From SIG673 sp045638685 (GTDB lineage: Bacteria > Bacillota > Clostridia > Oscillospirales > CAG-272), in contig JAZUBT010000003.1 of NCBI GenBank assembly GCA_045638685.1, positions 32,807-96,806 of the forward strand: 64,000 nucleotides of DNA, read 5' to 3'. A program made the position numbers and the translations under genes. Numbering within the stretch: the first letter of the stretch is position 1; each line of letters begins with the position of its first letter. This document shows, piece after piece, positions 34,396 to 43,551 of this stretch. The notes beneath the pieces were generated by a model. That model was given only the letters and a program-made list of their open reading frames with translations, did no database searches and was not told where the DNA came from.

Positions 34396-36498
34396 TTACG
34401 CCTCTGCGTTTGCTTCAGCGGTAGTCTCTACTACCTCGTCGTTTGTCTCTGCCGCCTCGATGCTCGCCTCAGCGGTTTCCTCTGCCGCATTCTCCTCAGC
34501 TGCTTCCTCATCCTTTATTTCGGGCTCTAAAAGCTCGCGGATAGAAAGCGAAACCTTCTTGTTGTCATTGTCGATTTCAGTAATCTTAACCTGAACCTCG
34601 TCGCCAACGTGAAGAACCTCTGCGGGATTGCCAAGTCTCTTGTTAGCTATCTGAGAGATGTGGATAAGTCCGTCAACACCGGGAACAACCTCGGCAAAAG
34701 CGCCGTAGGTCATAAGATTTACTATCTTAACGGTTACAACGTCGCCAACCGCACACTTATCGGTAAAGAGCTTCCACGGATTTTCGTCTTCCTTCTTGCA
34801 GCCAAGAGAAATACGCTTCTTATCCGCGTCAAGATCCTTAATATAAACCTCAAGCTTATCTCCAACCGATACGATATCGGACGGAACGCGGAAACGCTTC
34901 CAGGAAAGCTCGGTCTTGTGTACCATACCGTCAACGGGGCCTATGTTTACGAATACGCCGTAATCGGTCATAGACTTAACGGTTCCCTCGAAGGTCTTGC
35001 CCTCGCAAAGAGTGCTCCAAAACGCCTCAATCTCAGCCTTCTTCTCCTCGTTTGCAACAACGGAGATAGATGCTACGGGGCGCTTCTTAAACGCTCCCTT
35101 TTCGGTTATCTTAACCTTCTGAGTGGTTCCGAGAAGAACGGAAATATCTCCACCCTTCGCAATTCCGGTCTGAGACGCGGGAATAAAGAACTTTGTGGAA
35201 AGCGCGGAAAGAACGAGGCCCTTCGCAACTCCCTCGGAGTTCTTAACTACCTCGGTAACCTTTCCTTCAATGACGTCGCCGTTATCAAAAGCCTCGGCAA
35301 CCTTTATTCTGTTTGCGCGGCTGTCAAACTGCTTTTTGGAAAGCTCTGCAACGCCCTCCGGATCGTTTGTCTTAATTACTATTGCTTCAACCTCGTCTCC
35401 GACCTTGAAGTCCGTCGTCTTAACGGAGCTGTCGTCGGAAAGCTCGGACGAAGATATAATTCCGGTAATGTTAGAATTAACGTCAACCTTGAGCTCGCGG
35501 TCGTTTATAGCGATTACAACGCCCTTTACCGTGTCTCCCTTTCTGATTAAATGCATCTCGCTCTCCGCAAAGAGCTCTGCAAAGTTTTCAATTTTCTCAT
35601 TCATAGCCTTAATAGCCTCCTCAATTAAACTGTCCGGCGTAGAAGCTCCGGCAGTAATTCCCAAATTAATGTCCGGAGTTATACATTCCAAAGGCAACTC
35701 GCTGATGCGCTCAACAAAGAAGGTATTCGGCTGAATCTTTTTAGATATCTCGTATAACTTATTGGTGTTTGAGCTTTCTCTGCCGCCAAGTATCAGCATT
35801 ACGTCAACCTGACCTGCAAGCTCCTGAGCCTCGGTTTGTCTTTCTTCCGTAACTTTACAGATTGTATCATATATTTTTAAAAAAGTAAAGTGGTTTAATA
35901 AATAATTTTGACATAATTTACATTCTGTTAGTTTTTGAGTGGTTTGCGCCACACATATTATCTCTCGCTGCGCAACATCCTTCTTTTCTTCAAGGAGCGA
36001 CCGCAGCGCATCAAGCGTAGGAGCAACCAAGGTTTCGCTTTCGCTGTAGCTCCTTATCGCCTTTACCTCCGGATGCGTTTCGTCGCCTATGATAACGAGA
36101 AGCTTTTTTTCGGGAGAGCTCTCCGTCTCTTTTTCCGCGGTACGATGTATTTTAGATACGCAGGGACAGGTGCAGTCAACGTATTTAAATCCTATATCCT
36201 TTTTTACGTACTCTTCAAGCTCGGAAACAAGCTGCTTCGTTACTCCGTGGGTACGCAGAACTACGGTTACGGGTGCTTCCTTTGTTGAGCTTAAAGCTAT
36301 GCCCTTAAGCTCGTTTTCGGTAATCGGCGGTATTCCTCGCGCCTTAAGCGCCTCGACTATAAGGGGGTTATGAACGAAGCTTCCGAGGGTGAAAATTCTG
36401 CCCCCCTTCGGGTTTTTCGCTATTTCTTCCTCAAGTATTTTATACGCCCGTCTGACTCCAAAGCAAAACCCCGCGCCCTTTGCAACGGTTATTTTCAT
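34396..36498 (-). CDS. ispH/rpsA: IspH - ribosomal protein S1 fusion
   Basis: The 700-residue protein joins two functions. Residues 1 to about 290 are 4-hydroxy-3-methylbut-2-enyl diphosphate reductase (last MEP step) with cluster cysteines in GAGFCFGVRRA, VDCTCPCV and DTICKVTEERQ. From about residue 320 four S1 repeats follow, starting at KGDTVKGVVIA, GDVIEGKVTEV, GKTFEGTVKSMTDYGVFVNIG and GDVVTVKIVNLMTYGAFAEV, then an acidic Ala/Glu tail. The fusion is known in Clostridia. The ATG overlaps the plsC stop by 4 bases. Confidence 0.96.
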   Translation of the reverse strand: MKITVAKGAGFCFGVRRAYKILEEEIAKNPKGGRIFTLGSFVHNPLIVEALKARGIPPITENELKGIALSSTKEAPVTVVLRTHGVTKQLVSELEEYVKKDIGFKYVDCTCPCVSKIHRTAEKETESSPEKKLLVIIGDETHPEVKAIRSYSESETLVAPTLDALRSLLEEKKDVAQREIICVAQTTQKLTECKLCQNYLLNHFTFLKIYDTICKVTEERQTEAQELAGQVDVMLILGGRESSNTNKLYEISKKIQPNTFFVERISELPLECITPDINLGITAGASTPDSLIEEAIKAMNEKIENFAELFAESEMHLIRKGDTVKGVVIAINDRELKVDVNSNITGIISSSELSDDSSVKTTDFKVGDEVEAIVIKTNDPEGVAELSKKQFDSRANRIKVAEAFDNGDVIEGKVTEVVKNSEGVAKGLVLSALSTKFFIPASQTGIAKGGDISVLLGTTQKVKITEKGAFKKRPVASISVVANEEKKAEIEAFWSTLCEGKTFEGTVKSMTDYGVFVNIGPVDGMVHKTELSWKRFRVPSDIVSVGDKLEVYIKDLDADKKRISLGCKKEDENPWKLFTDKCAVGDVVTVKIVNLMTYGAFAEVVPGVDGLIHISQIANKRLGNPAEVLHVGDEVQVKITEIDNDNKKVSLSIRELLEPEIKDEEAAEENAAEETAEASIEAAETNDEVVETTAEANAEA

Positions 36499-37283
36499 TT
36501 CTTTTCCTCGCCTGCCTCTGTTTTTTCAGCGGTTACCGATTCCGTCATTCCCACGTTATTCGAAACGTCAGCCCCTTTGTTGCTTTCAGCATTACCCTCC
36601 GCGCTTTGGAGAAGGGGTGTCTCTCCGACTCGCTTACCGTCAATAAGAAATTTCGGGTTTTTCGGCTGCGGGTACGCCGTTTTGTCAAGAAGTCCGCATA
36701 TATGCGTGAAAACCTCTGCGGAGATCTCGTTATAGTAGTCGTTTCTCTTTCCCGTTATCTCGGTAGCCACGTCAACGTAAAGCGGCTTGCCGATTATAAC
36801 CTTTGTTTTCTTAAAAATTCGCACCCTGAATTTTTTGGTTTGAATAGCTACGGGTAGTACAGGTATCTGTTTTTTAGTCAGTATAAGGCCTATTCCGCCC
36901 TTCACGTCGGAATCTGCCGGGTGTATTCCCGCGTAGCGGTGTCCTTGCGGATAGATACCTACCACCTCGCCCGATTCTATAAGCTTTAGGGTATTCTTTA
37001 TAGCCCCTACGTCGCCCTTGCCTCTTTCAACAGGATAAGCACCGAGCGCTCTTATAAGCCTACCGAGGAGCGGAATCTTGAAGAGCTCCGCCTTGGCGAG
37101 AAATCTCACCTGATGCTTAAGAGAGGCGGCAAGAATTACTACGTCCTGGTTTGAAATATGGTTAGCACAGACGAGAAACGGCCCCTCCTCGGGTTCGTTT
37201 TCCTTTCCGACAACCTCTATTCTGTAAAGCTTTTTTACAAGTCCGGAAAAAAGCTTATAAATTCTACCGTAAAATTTATTCAT
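36495..37283 (-). CDS. plsC: 1-acyl-sn-glycerol-3-phosphate acyltransferase
   Basis: Adds the second acyl chain in phosphatidate synthesis at the membrane. The 262 residues have the HX4D motif as NHISNQDVVIL, an AYPVERG segment and, in place of the common EGTR, YPQGHRY. The last 65 residues after KTAYPQPKNPKFL form a polar Ala/Glu/Thr-rich tail not seen in short PlsC and probably disordered. It is translationally coupled to ispH/rpsA and follows cmk, a common clostridial order cmk-plsC-ispH. Confidence 0.93.
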   Translation of the reverse strand: MNKFYGRIYKLFSGLVKKLYRIEVVGKENEPEEGPFLVCANHISNQDVVILAASLKHQVRFLAKAELFKIPLLGRLIRALGAYPVERGKGDVGAIKNTLKLIESGEVVGIYPQGHRYAGIHPADSDVKGGIGLILTKKQIPVLPVAIQTKKFRVRIFKKTKVIIGKPLYVDVATEITGKRNDYYNEISAEVFTHICGLLDKTAYPQPKNPKFLIDGKRVGETPLLQSAEGNAESNKGADVSNNVGMTESVTAEKTEAGEEKK

Positions 37284-37367
37284 CGTAAAATCTCCGAGTT
37301 GTTTAATTTACATGCTCCGCGCCGACAAGCTTTCTGTAAACGCGTGTTTTTCGCTATTAAATCCTAA

Positions 37368-38051
37368 TTATTTCGCCTGCAGGCTAGGAACCTTAGACAT
37401 TATTATTTTCAGCGCTTCCTCGAGCGTTTCCTCGGGCTGATACGCCGAGGTGTCAAGAAATACCGCGTCGGTGGCGGGAACCGCGGGAGCTGTTTTTCTG
37501 GTGGAATCGTTTTTGTCTCGCTCCGCCATATCAGCAAGAACCTCTTCCACCGTTTTGTTTTCTCCCTTCGCCTTTAACTCCTCACAGCGTCTCTCCGCTC
37601 TCGCAAGGTTAGATGCAACGAGGTAAATTTTTACCTGCGCGTCCGGGAAAATAACGGTTCCTATATCGCGCCCGTCCATTATTACGTTATGAGCAAGCGC
37701 CATGTTTCTCTGTGTATCGAGAAGGAATGCTCTTACCTCGGGAATAGCGGAAACCGCAGAAGCGGCGGCGGCAATCTCGGTGGTTCTTATTCTGTCTCCA
37801 ACGTCGTTTCCGTTAAGAAGAACGTGCTGCGCTCCGCTCTCGTCATACGAAAGATCAACATTTATTTCGGGAAGCATTGAAACAACCTTTTCCTTGTCGG
37901 AATAGGAAACCCCGTTTTCGGTTACGTAAAGCCCTATCGTTCTGTAAAGAGCACCCGTGTCAACGTAAACAAATCCAAGCTTTTTGGAAAGCGCCTTCGC
38001 AAGTGTACTTTTCCCCGAACCGGACGGTCCGTCTATCGCTATTTTTATCAT
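37368..38051 (-). CDS. cmk: Cytidylate kinase
   Basis: Phosphorylates CMP and dCMP with ATP. The 227 residues begin MIKIAIDGPSGSGKSTLAKAL (Walker A) and contain FVYVDTGALYRTIGLYV and the NMP-binding MDGRDIGTVIFPDAQ, with a LID region near RDKNDSTRKTAP. It is the first gene of the cmk-plsC-ispH/rpsA group. Confidence 0.97.
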   Translation of the reverse strand: MIKIAIDGPSGSGKSTLAKALSKKLGFVYVDTGALYRTIGLYVTENGVSYSDKEKVVSMLPEINVDLSYDESGAQHVLLNGNDVGDRIRTTEIAAAASAVSAIPEVRAFLLDTQRNMALAHNVIMDGRDIGTVIFPDAQVKIYLVASNLARAERRCEELKAKGENKTVEEVLADMAERDKNDSTRKTAPAVPATDAVFLDTSAYQPEETLEEALKIIMSKVPSLQAK

Positions 38052-38214
38052 TTTATTTTTCCTTTCTATTTTAGAAACTAATGAGTTTTTTCAGAATCGT
38101 TTTGCCTACCGTATCCTCTCTCCGTCTTGGCTGTTCTGACACCTTCCACGAAGGACGAGGCTAAAATGACATATAGTTTTTACCTTTCCCCATGTATGGA
38201 GACAGTTACGGAGT

Positions 38215-39432
38215 TTACCATTCCTCGCTTGCGCTCTGCGCAGCAAGAAAACCGGTGGAAAATGCAATTTGAAGATTAAATCCGCCCGTCAGCGCATCTA
38301 CGTCTATTACCTCACCCGCAAAGTAAAGCCCCGGCGTTATTTTCGACTCCATGGTGCGGGGATTTATCTCTTTAACCGATACCCCTCCCGAGGTTACTAT
38401 CGCTTCTTCTATCGGGCGAAACGCTTTTACCGACAGCGAAAAGCTCTTCAGTATTTCAAGAAGTCTTAACCGCTCCTCCTTGGTGATTTCGTAAACCTTT
38501 TTCTTTTCGTCAATTCCGCTTAGCTTTATTATAACCGGAATAAGTCTTATCGGCAGCAAATCGCCGAGTGAATTATCAAAGTTTTTATGGCTGTACTTTT
38601 CAAAATCGGAAAGCAGACGCCTATCAAGGGTATTTTTATCAAGCGCTGGCTTTAAATCAATGCTGATTTTATAGTCAGATACCGATGCCTTATTCATATA
38701 CGATGACGCTGTGAGCACGAGCGGTCCGCTTATACCCGTGTGCGTAAAAAGCATCTCTCCAAGCTCGGAATAGACCTTCTTGCCGTTAAGAGAAAGGGTT
38801 AGAGTTACGTTTTTCAGCGAAAGTCCCGCAAGGTCATACCGCTCGAAGGTATCAATAGGCACGAGGGCGGGGCGTGTGGGAACAACCGTGTGTCCGAGCT
38901 TCTCTGCGAATCGGTACCCGTCTCCGTCGGAGCCGGTAAGCGGATAGGACACACCGCCCGTACATACTATAACCGCATCGGCAGGATAAAACGCCCCGCC
39001 CGCAGTTACGCCGGTGATACCTTCGGGCGTAGCCTTGATTTCGGTTACCTTTTCGTGTATTATTTTCACCTTTGATGCGTAAGAGCCGAGGCTGTCAACT
39101 ATGTCGTAGGCTCTGTCGGAAGCCGGAAAAACTCTATTCCCGCGCTCCACCTTAAGCCTTACTCCCCTGCTTTCAAAAAAGCTCTGCGTGTCCTCCGGAG
39201 AAAAAGCGTTAATCGCGCTATACAAAAAACGCGGATTTGCGACTACGTTTGATAAAAATTCATTTTCGGAGCAGGCATTTGTAACGTTACAGCGCCCTTT
39301 TCCAGTTATGGCAAGCTTACGTCCGAGCTTTTTGTTTTTCTCAAACAAAATTACCTCGGCTCCGTTTTGGTATGCCGTTCCCGCTGCCATAAGTCCCGCG
39401 GCTCCTCCGCCTATGACGGCTATTCTTTTCAT
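38215..39432 (-). CDS. HI0933/BaiN-like flavoprotein (NAD(P)/FAD-dependent oxidoreductase)
   Basis: The 405 residues carry an N-terminal FAD Rossmann motif (AVIGGGAAGLMAAGTAY), KKLGRKLAITGKGRCNVTNA, the second nucleotide-binding VIVCTGGVSYPLTGSDGDGY, and the C-terminal PGLYFAGEVIDVDALTGGFNLQIAFSTG signature of the HI0933 family. Members include BaiN, reported to act on bile-acid intermediates, but most have no proven role, so a bile-acid function is not claimed. It commonly lies upstream of cmk as here. Confidence 0.92.
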   Translation of the reverse strand: MKRIAVIGGGAAGLMAAGTAYQNGAEVILFEKNKKLGRKLAITGKGRCNVTNACSENEFLSNVVANPRFLYSAINAFSPEDTQSFFESRGVRLKVERGNRVFPASDRAYDIVDSLGSYASKVKIIHEKVTEIKATPEGITGVTAGGAFYPADAVIVCTGGVSYPLTGSDGDGYRFAEKLGHTVVPTRPALVPIDTFERYDLAGLSLKNVTLTLSLNGKKVYSELGEMLFTHTGISGPLVLTASSYMNKASVSDYKISIDLKPALDKNTLDRRLLSDFEKYSHKNFDNSLGDLLPIRLIPVIIKLSGIDEKKKVYEITKEERLRLLEILKSFSLSVKAFRPIEEAIVTSGGVSVKEINPRTMESKITPGLYFAGEVIDVDALTGGFNLQIAFSTGFLAAQSASEEW

Positions 39433-39535
39433 TTAATCAATTCCTTTAATTAATATCTTTGTTTTTATTATAACCTAAAAGCCCCGTCATGTCAACAAAA
39501 ACTTTTCCGGTATGCAAAACAAGTAGGAATAAATT

Positions 39536-41680
39536 TTAATTAAGCGTTGCAAGCCCCATTCCGCGCGCTTTTTTGACCTCTGCCGAAAGAAGCGCGTTCT
39601 TCTCCGTATTAAGCTCCGGATCCTCCGCTATAAGACTTTCAGCCTCGGAAAAGCATTTTTCAAGCATAAGGGTATCGCTGCAAAGCCCCGCGAGCTTAAA
39701 GCCGAAGGCTCCGTGCTGTCTTGCGGATTTCTCCCCAAAGCTTACAAAGTCGCCGGGACCTCTCATTTCAAGGTCGTATTTCGCTATTTTATACCCGTCC
39801 CTGACAGTTTTCATAATATCAAGGCGCTTTTTTGCTCTCTCTCCGCTTGCATCTGAAACGAGGATACAGTACGCCTTTTCGCTTCCGCGTCCTACCCTTC
39901 CGCGCAGCTGATGGAGCTGCGAAAGTCCGAACCGCTCCGCGTTCTCCACCACCATAACCGTAGCATTAGGCACGTTTACGCCTACCTCTATAACGGTGGT
40001 CGATACTAAAATATCTATCTCGCCCTTTTCAAAGCGGCGCATAACGTCATACTTTTCCGCCCCGCTCATTCTGCCGTGTATAAACGCGGTTTTCAGCGTC
40101 GGGAAAACCCTTGTTCTGAGATTTTCCTCGTATTTTACGGCACTTTTCAGCTTCGGCAGCTTTTCAGCTTCGTTTTCAAAATCAAAACGGATAAATTCCG
40201 TATCGTCCTTTTCCTCTTCCTCGGTTTCCTCGGCACCCTCCACGGTAGGACACACGATATAAACCTGCCTTCCGACCTCTACCTGCTCCTTAATAAATCC
40301 GTTCATTCTTTCTCTGTGCCGCTCACCGACTATAAGTGTATCTACCGGCTGCCTGCCCGGCGGAAGCTCGTCTATAACCGAAATATCAAGGTCTCCGCAG
40401 AGAATGAGCGCCAGCGTTCTCGGTATCGGCGTCGCGCTCATAACAAGCACGTGAGGAGTTTCACCCTTTTCGGTAAGCCCCGCCCTCTGCGCCACTCCGA
40501 AACGGTGCTGCTCGTCGGTAATAACGAGCCCGAGATTTTTAAACGCTACACCCTCAGAGAGAAGCGCGTGAGTTCCTATAACGAAATCAATTTCACCGCT
40601 TTGTAAGCCGGCGTAAATTCGTCTTTTTTCCGCCGCGGTAAGCGCCCCGCTTAAATATCCGCATTTTATATTCAGCTTTTCAAAAAGCGACGTAAGGTCT
40701 CTGTAATGCTGTGAAGCGAGTATCTCCGTCGGCGCCATAAGTGCGCACTGCGTTCCGTTTCTTACCGCGATAAAAGCAGCAGCCGCCGCGCAGACCGTTT
40801 TTCCGCTTCCGACGTCTCCCGAAACAAGCCTCGCCATCGGATACTCACCCGTCATATCCTTTCTTATCTCGGATATAACCTTTGACTGCGCGCGTGTGAG
40901 GGTATAAGGAAGCGCTGCCGTAAAATCGTATAGCTTACTTTTCTCCGCGTCCATTTTCTTTCCGGAGGCGTTTCTTCTTCCGGATTTTGCTCCCGCTACC
41001 GAGCAAGCGAAAACAAACAGCTCCTCGGCTATAAAGCGTTCCCTACCCTTTTCTATCATTTCGGCAGTTTTCGGGTTATGTACGCATCTGTACGCCTCCA
41101 AAACACCGCACACGCCGAGGCTTTCGCGCACGTCCTCGGGAAGCACGTCCTTATAGGCTTCCGCAGGCAGCGAGGACAAAGCGGTTAAAATAAGCCCCGA
41201 AATAAAGCTCTGCGTAATCCCTTCGGTAAGTGGGTATATCGGGATAAGCCTTTTCAGCTCTTTTCCCTCGGTTATCGGCTCAACGGTTGACGGCAAAAGC
41301 TCAAGTCCGTTTTTACCCTCGGTAAGCTTTCCCCAAAACCTATAAGTACACCCAACGTTTAACACGTCCTTAATGTACGGTCTGTTAAAAAACACAAGCG
41401 TCGCGCTTTTCTCTCCGTCAAATGCTTTGCATTTCGTAATGGTACGCCCACCCGGTATCCGTACCGAGGTCGATGCCGACGAGACGGTTAAAACAAACGC
41501 CCCCGTCTCTCCGACGGCGCTTCTGTCAAGCGGCTTTACGTCGCCCCTATTTTGGTATCCTCTCGGAAAATGGCGCAGAAGCTGACCGACACATTCTATA
41601 CCGAGAGCCTTTAAAAGCTCCGCTCTTTTTTTGCCGCAGCCGCTTAAAGCGGTTACCGGACTTTGAAGGTCAATATTCAA
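39536..41680 (-). CDS. recG: ATP-dependent DNA helicase RecG
   Basis: Branch-migration helicase that regresses stalled forks. The 714-residue protein has an N-terminal OB wedge domain (about 1-200), Walker A GDVGSGKTVCAAAA, DEQHRFGVAQR (DEQH box), MSATPIPRTLALI, and a C-terminal helicase half with TTVIEVGVNVPNATVMVVENAERFGLSQLHQLRGRVGR and a TRG/wedge end. The start is TTG at 41680, 9 bases after AAGGAGG; no ATG is suitably placed. Confidence 0.97.
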   Translation of the reverse strand: MNIDLQSPVTALSGCGKKRAELLKALGIECVGQLLRHFPRGYQNRGDVKPLDRSAVGETGAFVLTVSSASTSVRIPGGRTITKCKAFDGEKSATLVFFNRPYIKDVLNVGCTYRFWGKLTEGKNGLELLPSTVEPITEGKELKRLIPIYPLTEGITQSFISGLILTALSSLPAEAYKDVLPEDVRESLGVCGVLEAYRCVHNPKTAEMIEKGRERFIAEELFVFACSVAGAKSGRRNASGKKMDAEKSKLYDFTAALPYTLTRAQSKVISEIRKDMTGEYPMARLVSGDVGSGKTVCAAAAAFIAVRNGTQCALMAPTEILASQHYRDLTSLFEKLNIKCGYLSGALTAAEKRRIYAGLQSGEIDFVIGTHALLSEGVAFKNLGLVITDEQHRFGVAQRAGLTEKGETPHVLVMSATPIPRTLALILCGDLDISVIDELPPGRQPVDTLIVGERHRERMNGFIKEQVEVGRQVYIVCPTVEGAEETEEEEKDDTEFIRFDFENEAEKLPKLKSAVKYEENLRTRVFPTLKTAFIHGRMSGAEKYDVMRRFEKGEIDILVSTTVIEVGVNVPNATVMVVENAERFGLSQLHQLRGRVGRGSEKAYCILVSDASGERAKKRLDIMKTVRDGYKIAKYDLEMRGPGDFVSFGEKSARQHGAFGFKLAGLCSDTLMLEKCFSEAESLIAEDPELNTEKNALLSAEVKKARGMGLATLN

Positions 41681-41862
41681 AATCTCGCGCCTCCTTAAAA
41701 ATTAATAATAAAACACTTGTATTTTCGACTAAAATAAGTTATACTATAATTAAACAAGTAAAATTGTTTTAAAAAAAGCATTTCCATCAATCTTATAAAA
41801 GCTCTAAGCGGAATTATTCCCATTAGACTTATATAAAATCCTAAGCGGAAAGGAACAAAAGC

Positions 41863-42108
41863 ATGAAAAATTTTCTTAGCGAAACTTTTAACGCCTTTAA
41901 AAAGCTTGAAATATCAAAAAACTACGACTGTAAAACCGAGCTGAAAACCTCCGGCGAAAAGGAGCCCTACTTCGTTGTGCACATGAAGGGGGACTTCACT
42001 GTAAAGCCTATTCATATAGTCATCGGAGCCACAGTCGTCGCTTCGGCGTGTCTTATATCTACGCTTACCTCTGCGGTAAAGCACAAAGCCTGCTGTAAAA
42101 AGGGCTAA
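41863..42108 (+). CDS. Small single-pass membrane protein, unknown
   Basis: 81 residues. A polar N-terminal half (KNFLSETFNAFKKLEISKNYDC) is followed by one hydrophobic helix (about 51-70, IHIVIGATVVASACLISTLT) and a Cys/Lys-rich tail (HKACCKKG). The SD AAAGGAAC precedes the ATG. The leader contains two near copies of a CTTATA...CTAAGCGGA sequence about 35 bases apart. No family is recognised. Confidence 0.65.
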   Translation: MKNFLSETFNAFKKLEISKNYDCKTELKTSGEKEPYFVVHMKGDFTVKPIHIVIGATVVASACLISTLTSAVKHKACCKKG

Positions 42109-42259
42109 AATCTATTTTAAGGCGCGGCTTACCGTACAAAGGCATAAAAGCGCTACGCCCCGAAAATTTCGGGGCAATATACATAAACTGATTTTATTTT
42201 GTTTTAGACCTAAGTCCTCATAAAAAGCTTTTTGTACTTGCCCGAAGAAAGGAACTTAA

Positions 42260-42454
42260 ATGAACAACTCCGAAAACAATTCCATAAAAGCTCTCGGTGA
42301 TTTTTACAGTGCCTTTTGCAGTCTCACCATAAAAGAGCTTGAAACGGCAATTCTTAATACCGCCGACCTCGATGAAAGAGGTTTTTACCGAAAAATACTT
42401 AACCTAAAGCTTCAAACCGAGCAGGAAAAAATTGTGGGGGAGCGTCTGGTATGA
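42260..42454 (+). CDS. Small protein coupled to the zeta-type kinase; possible antitoxin
   Basis: 64 residues, charged and probably helical (SLTIKELETAILNTADLDERGFYRKILNLKLQ). GAAAGGAAC is the SD. The stop overlaps the start of the next gene (ATGA), so both are translated together. A short helical protein directly 5' of a zeta-like kinase fits a toxin-antitoxin layout, but it is not recognised as an epsilon antitoxin and the role is inferred. Confidence 0.7.
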   Translation: MNNSENNSIKALGDFYSAFCSLTIKELETAILNTADLDERGFYRKILNLKLQTEQEKIVGERLV

Positions 42455-43035
42455 GAAGTAACGTTAAAGAAAGCGCCCCCATCGCAATACTTTTCGGCGG
42501 TGTAAACGGCGCGGGAAAAACGTCTCTGTATGAAGTTATAAGCCAAACCGAAAATCTCGGAAAAAGGGTAAGCATTGACGAAATAGTAAAGTCCGAGGGC
42601 GACTGGAAGGACCCTATAATTCAGGTTCGTGCGGCAAAGCTTGCAAAAAAGCTTATTGACCTTTACATAGAAAACGGAGAAAGCTTCCATTTCGAAAGTA
42701 CGCTTACAGGGCGCGTTGTTTACCGTCAGCTCGAAGAAGCGCGCGAAAAAGGATTTAAAGTTATTCTCTATTTCGTCGGCATTGACGGGAGCGACAAGGC
42801 AATAGAACGCGTACACCGCAGAGTAGATAGAGGGGGGCACGGTATTGATGATCGCGCGGTTATAACCCGCTACAACGCTATGACAGAAAATCTACGCCGC
42901 ATAGTTGCTCTTTGCGACGAAATATATTTCTACGACAACACGGTAAGATTCCGCCAGATAGCAATTCACGGCGGCGGCAAGATCCTTGACGAGGATCCAA
43001 TTCTCCCATTATGGTATCAAGAGGCGTTTAACTAA
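42451..43035 (+). CDS. Zeta toxin-like P-loop kinase
   Basis: 194 residues. Walker A is FGGVNGAGKTSLYEV (Gly16-Ser25); RVSIDEIV has the conserved Asp that activates substrate in zeta; FESTLTG follows; and IERVHRRVDRGGHGIDDRAVITRY matches the family's RV-x2-RV-x2-GGH-x-(V/I) ... RY block. Zeta toxins phosphorylate UDP-GlcNAc-type sugars; many stand-alone homologues have unknown substrates. The last codons lie in a bidirectional terminator shared with the convergent VanZ gene. Confidence 0.85.
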   Translation: MRSNVKESAPIAILFGGVNGAGKTSLYEVISQTENLGKRVSIDEIVKSEGDWKDPIIQVRAAKLAKKLIDLYIENGESFHFESTLTGRVVYRQLEEAREKGFKVILYFVGIDGSDKAIERVHRRVDRGGHGIDDRAVITRYNAMTENLRRIVALCDEIYFYDNTVRFRQIAIHGGGKILDEDPILPLWYQEAFN

Positions 43036-43053
43036 TTAAACGCCTCCTTTTTC
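43021..43053. terminator. Bidirectional terminator inside two overlapping convergent genes
   Basis: A perfect 11-bp stem GAGGCGTTTAA/TTAAACGCCTC with a 4-base loop, followed by CTTTTTCTTTCT. It contains both stop codons: zeta-kinase TAA at 43033-43035 in the loop and arm, VanZ TAA at 43028-43030. Confidence 0.85.
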
Positions 43054-43540
43054 TTTCTATTAAATATATTACAAGAGATACAAATATAACTCCGCAAATT
43101 ACTCCGCCCGAATCTATAAGAACGTCGGCAAATTTCGGCGACCGTCCAGAAACTGCTCCTTGGTGAAGCTCGTCAATAGTGGCGTATATCACACCGAGCA
43201 GTATTGAAGCGATAAGGTAGTACGGGAGCGGAAATTTACTGTAAAAGGAAAGCTTTACAGACGTAAGAATAAGCGCTCCGAGGACCGCAAACTCGGAAAA
43301 GTGCGCAATCTTCCTTACAGGAAGCGAAAGCTTACTTTTTACCTCGTTTTTTTCTTTTTCGGGAAGCTTCTCGTAGTTCGGAACAAAGGTTCCCGCCACT
43401 TTTTCAACCACTTTCCCGCTGGTCTCACTCGACTTTCCCGAATCCTCGGCGCTCATAGAAAATATAAAGTATCCCCATGATACAGTTAAAATCCACGCCA
43501 GAAGCGCCGCGAAAATTCTCGCAAGTTTCCTTTTTTCCAA
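43028..43540 (-). CDS. VanZ family membrane protein
   Basis: 170 residues with about four hydrophobic helices. The VanZ pattern is visible: N-terminal ILTVSWGYFIFSMSAEDSGKSSETS, then KIAHFSEFAVLGALI and the acidic IYATIDELHQGAVSGRSPKFADVLIDSGGVICG block. VanZ proteins are linked to teicoplanin resistance in one case; most have an unknown envelope role. The start is TTG at 43540, 11 bases after the CNNM gene stop. The 3' end overlaps the zeta-kinase gene by 8 bases. Confidence 0.88.
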   Translation of the reverse strand: MEKRKLARIFAALLAWILTVSWGYFIFSMSAEDSGKSSETSGKVVEKVAGTFVPNYEKLPEKEKNEVKSKLSLPVRKIAHFSEFAVLGALILTSVKLSFYSKFPLPYYLIASILLGVIYATIDELHQGAVSGRSPKFADVLIDSGGVICGVIFVSLVIYLIERKRRRLIS

Positions 43541-43551
43541 ATTACGCTACC

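Noticed and set aside
38215..39432. Calling the flavoprotein a bile-acid enzyme (BaiN)
   Set aside because: The HI0933 family is very widespread and the context here is cmk-plsC-ispH and recG, with no other bai genes.
42157..42175. GCCCCGAAA/TTTCGGGGC palindrome after the 41863 gene as a terminator
   Set aside because: Good stem but no T tract on either side; left uncalled.
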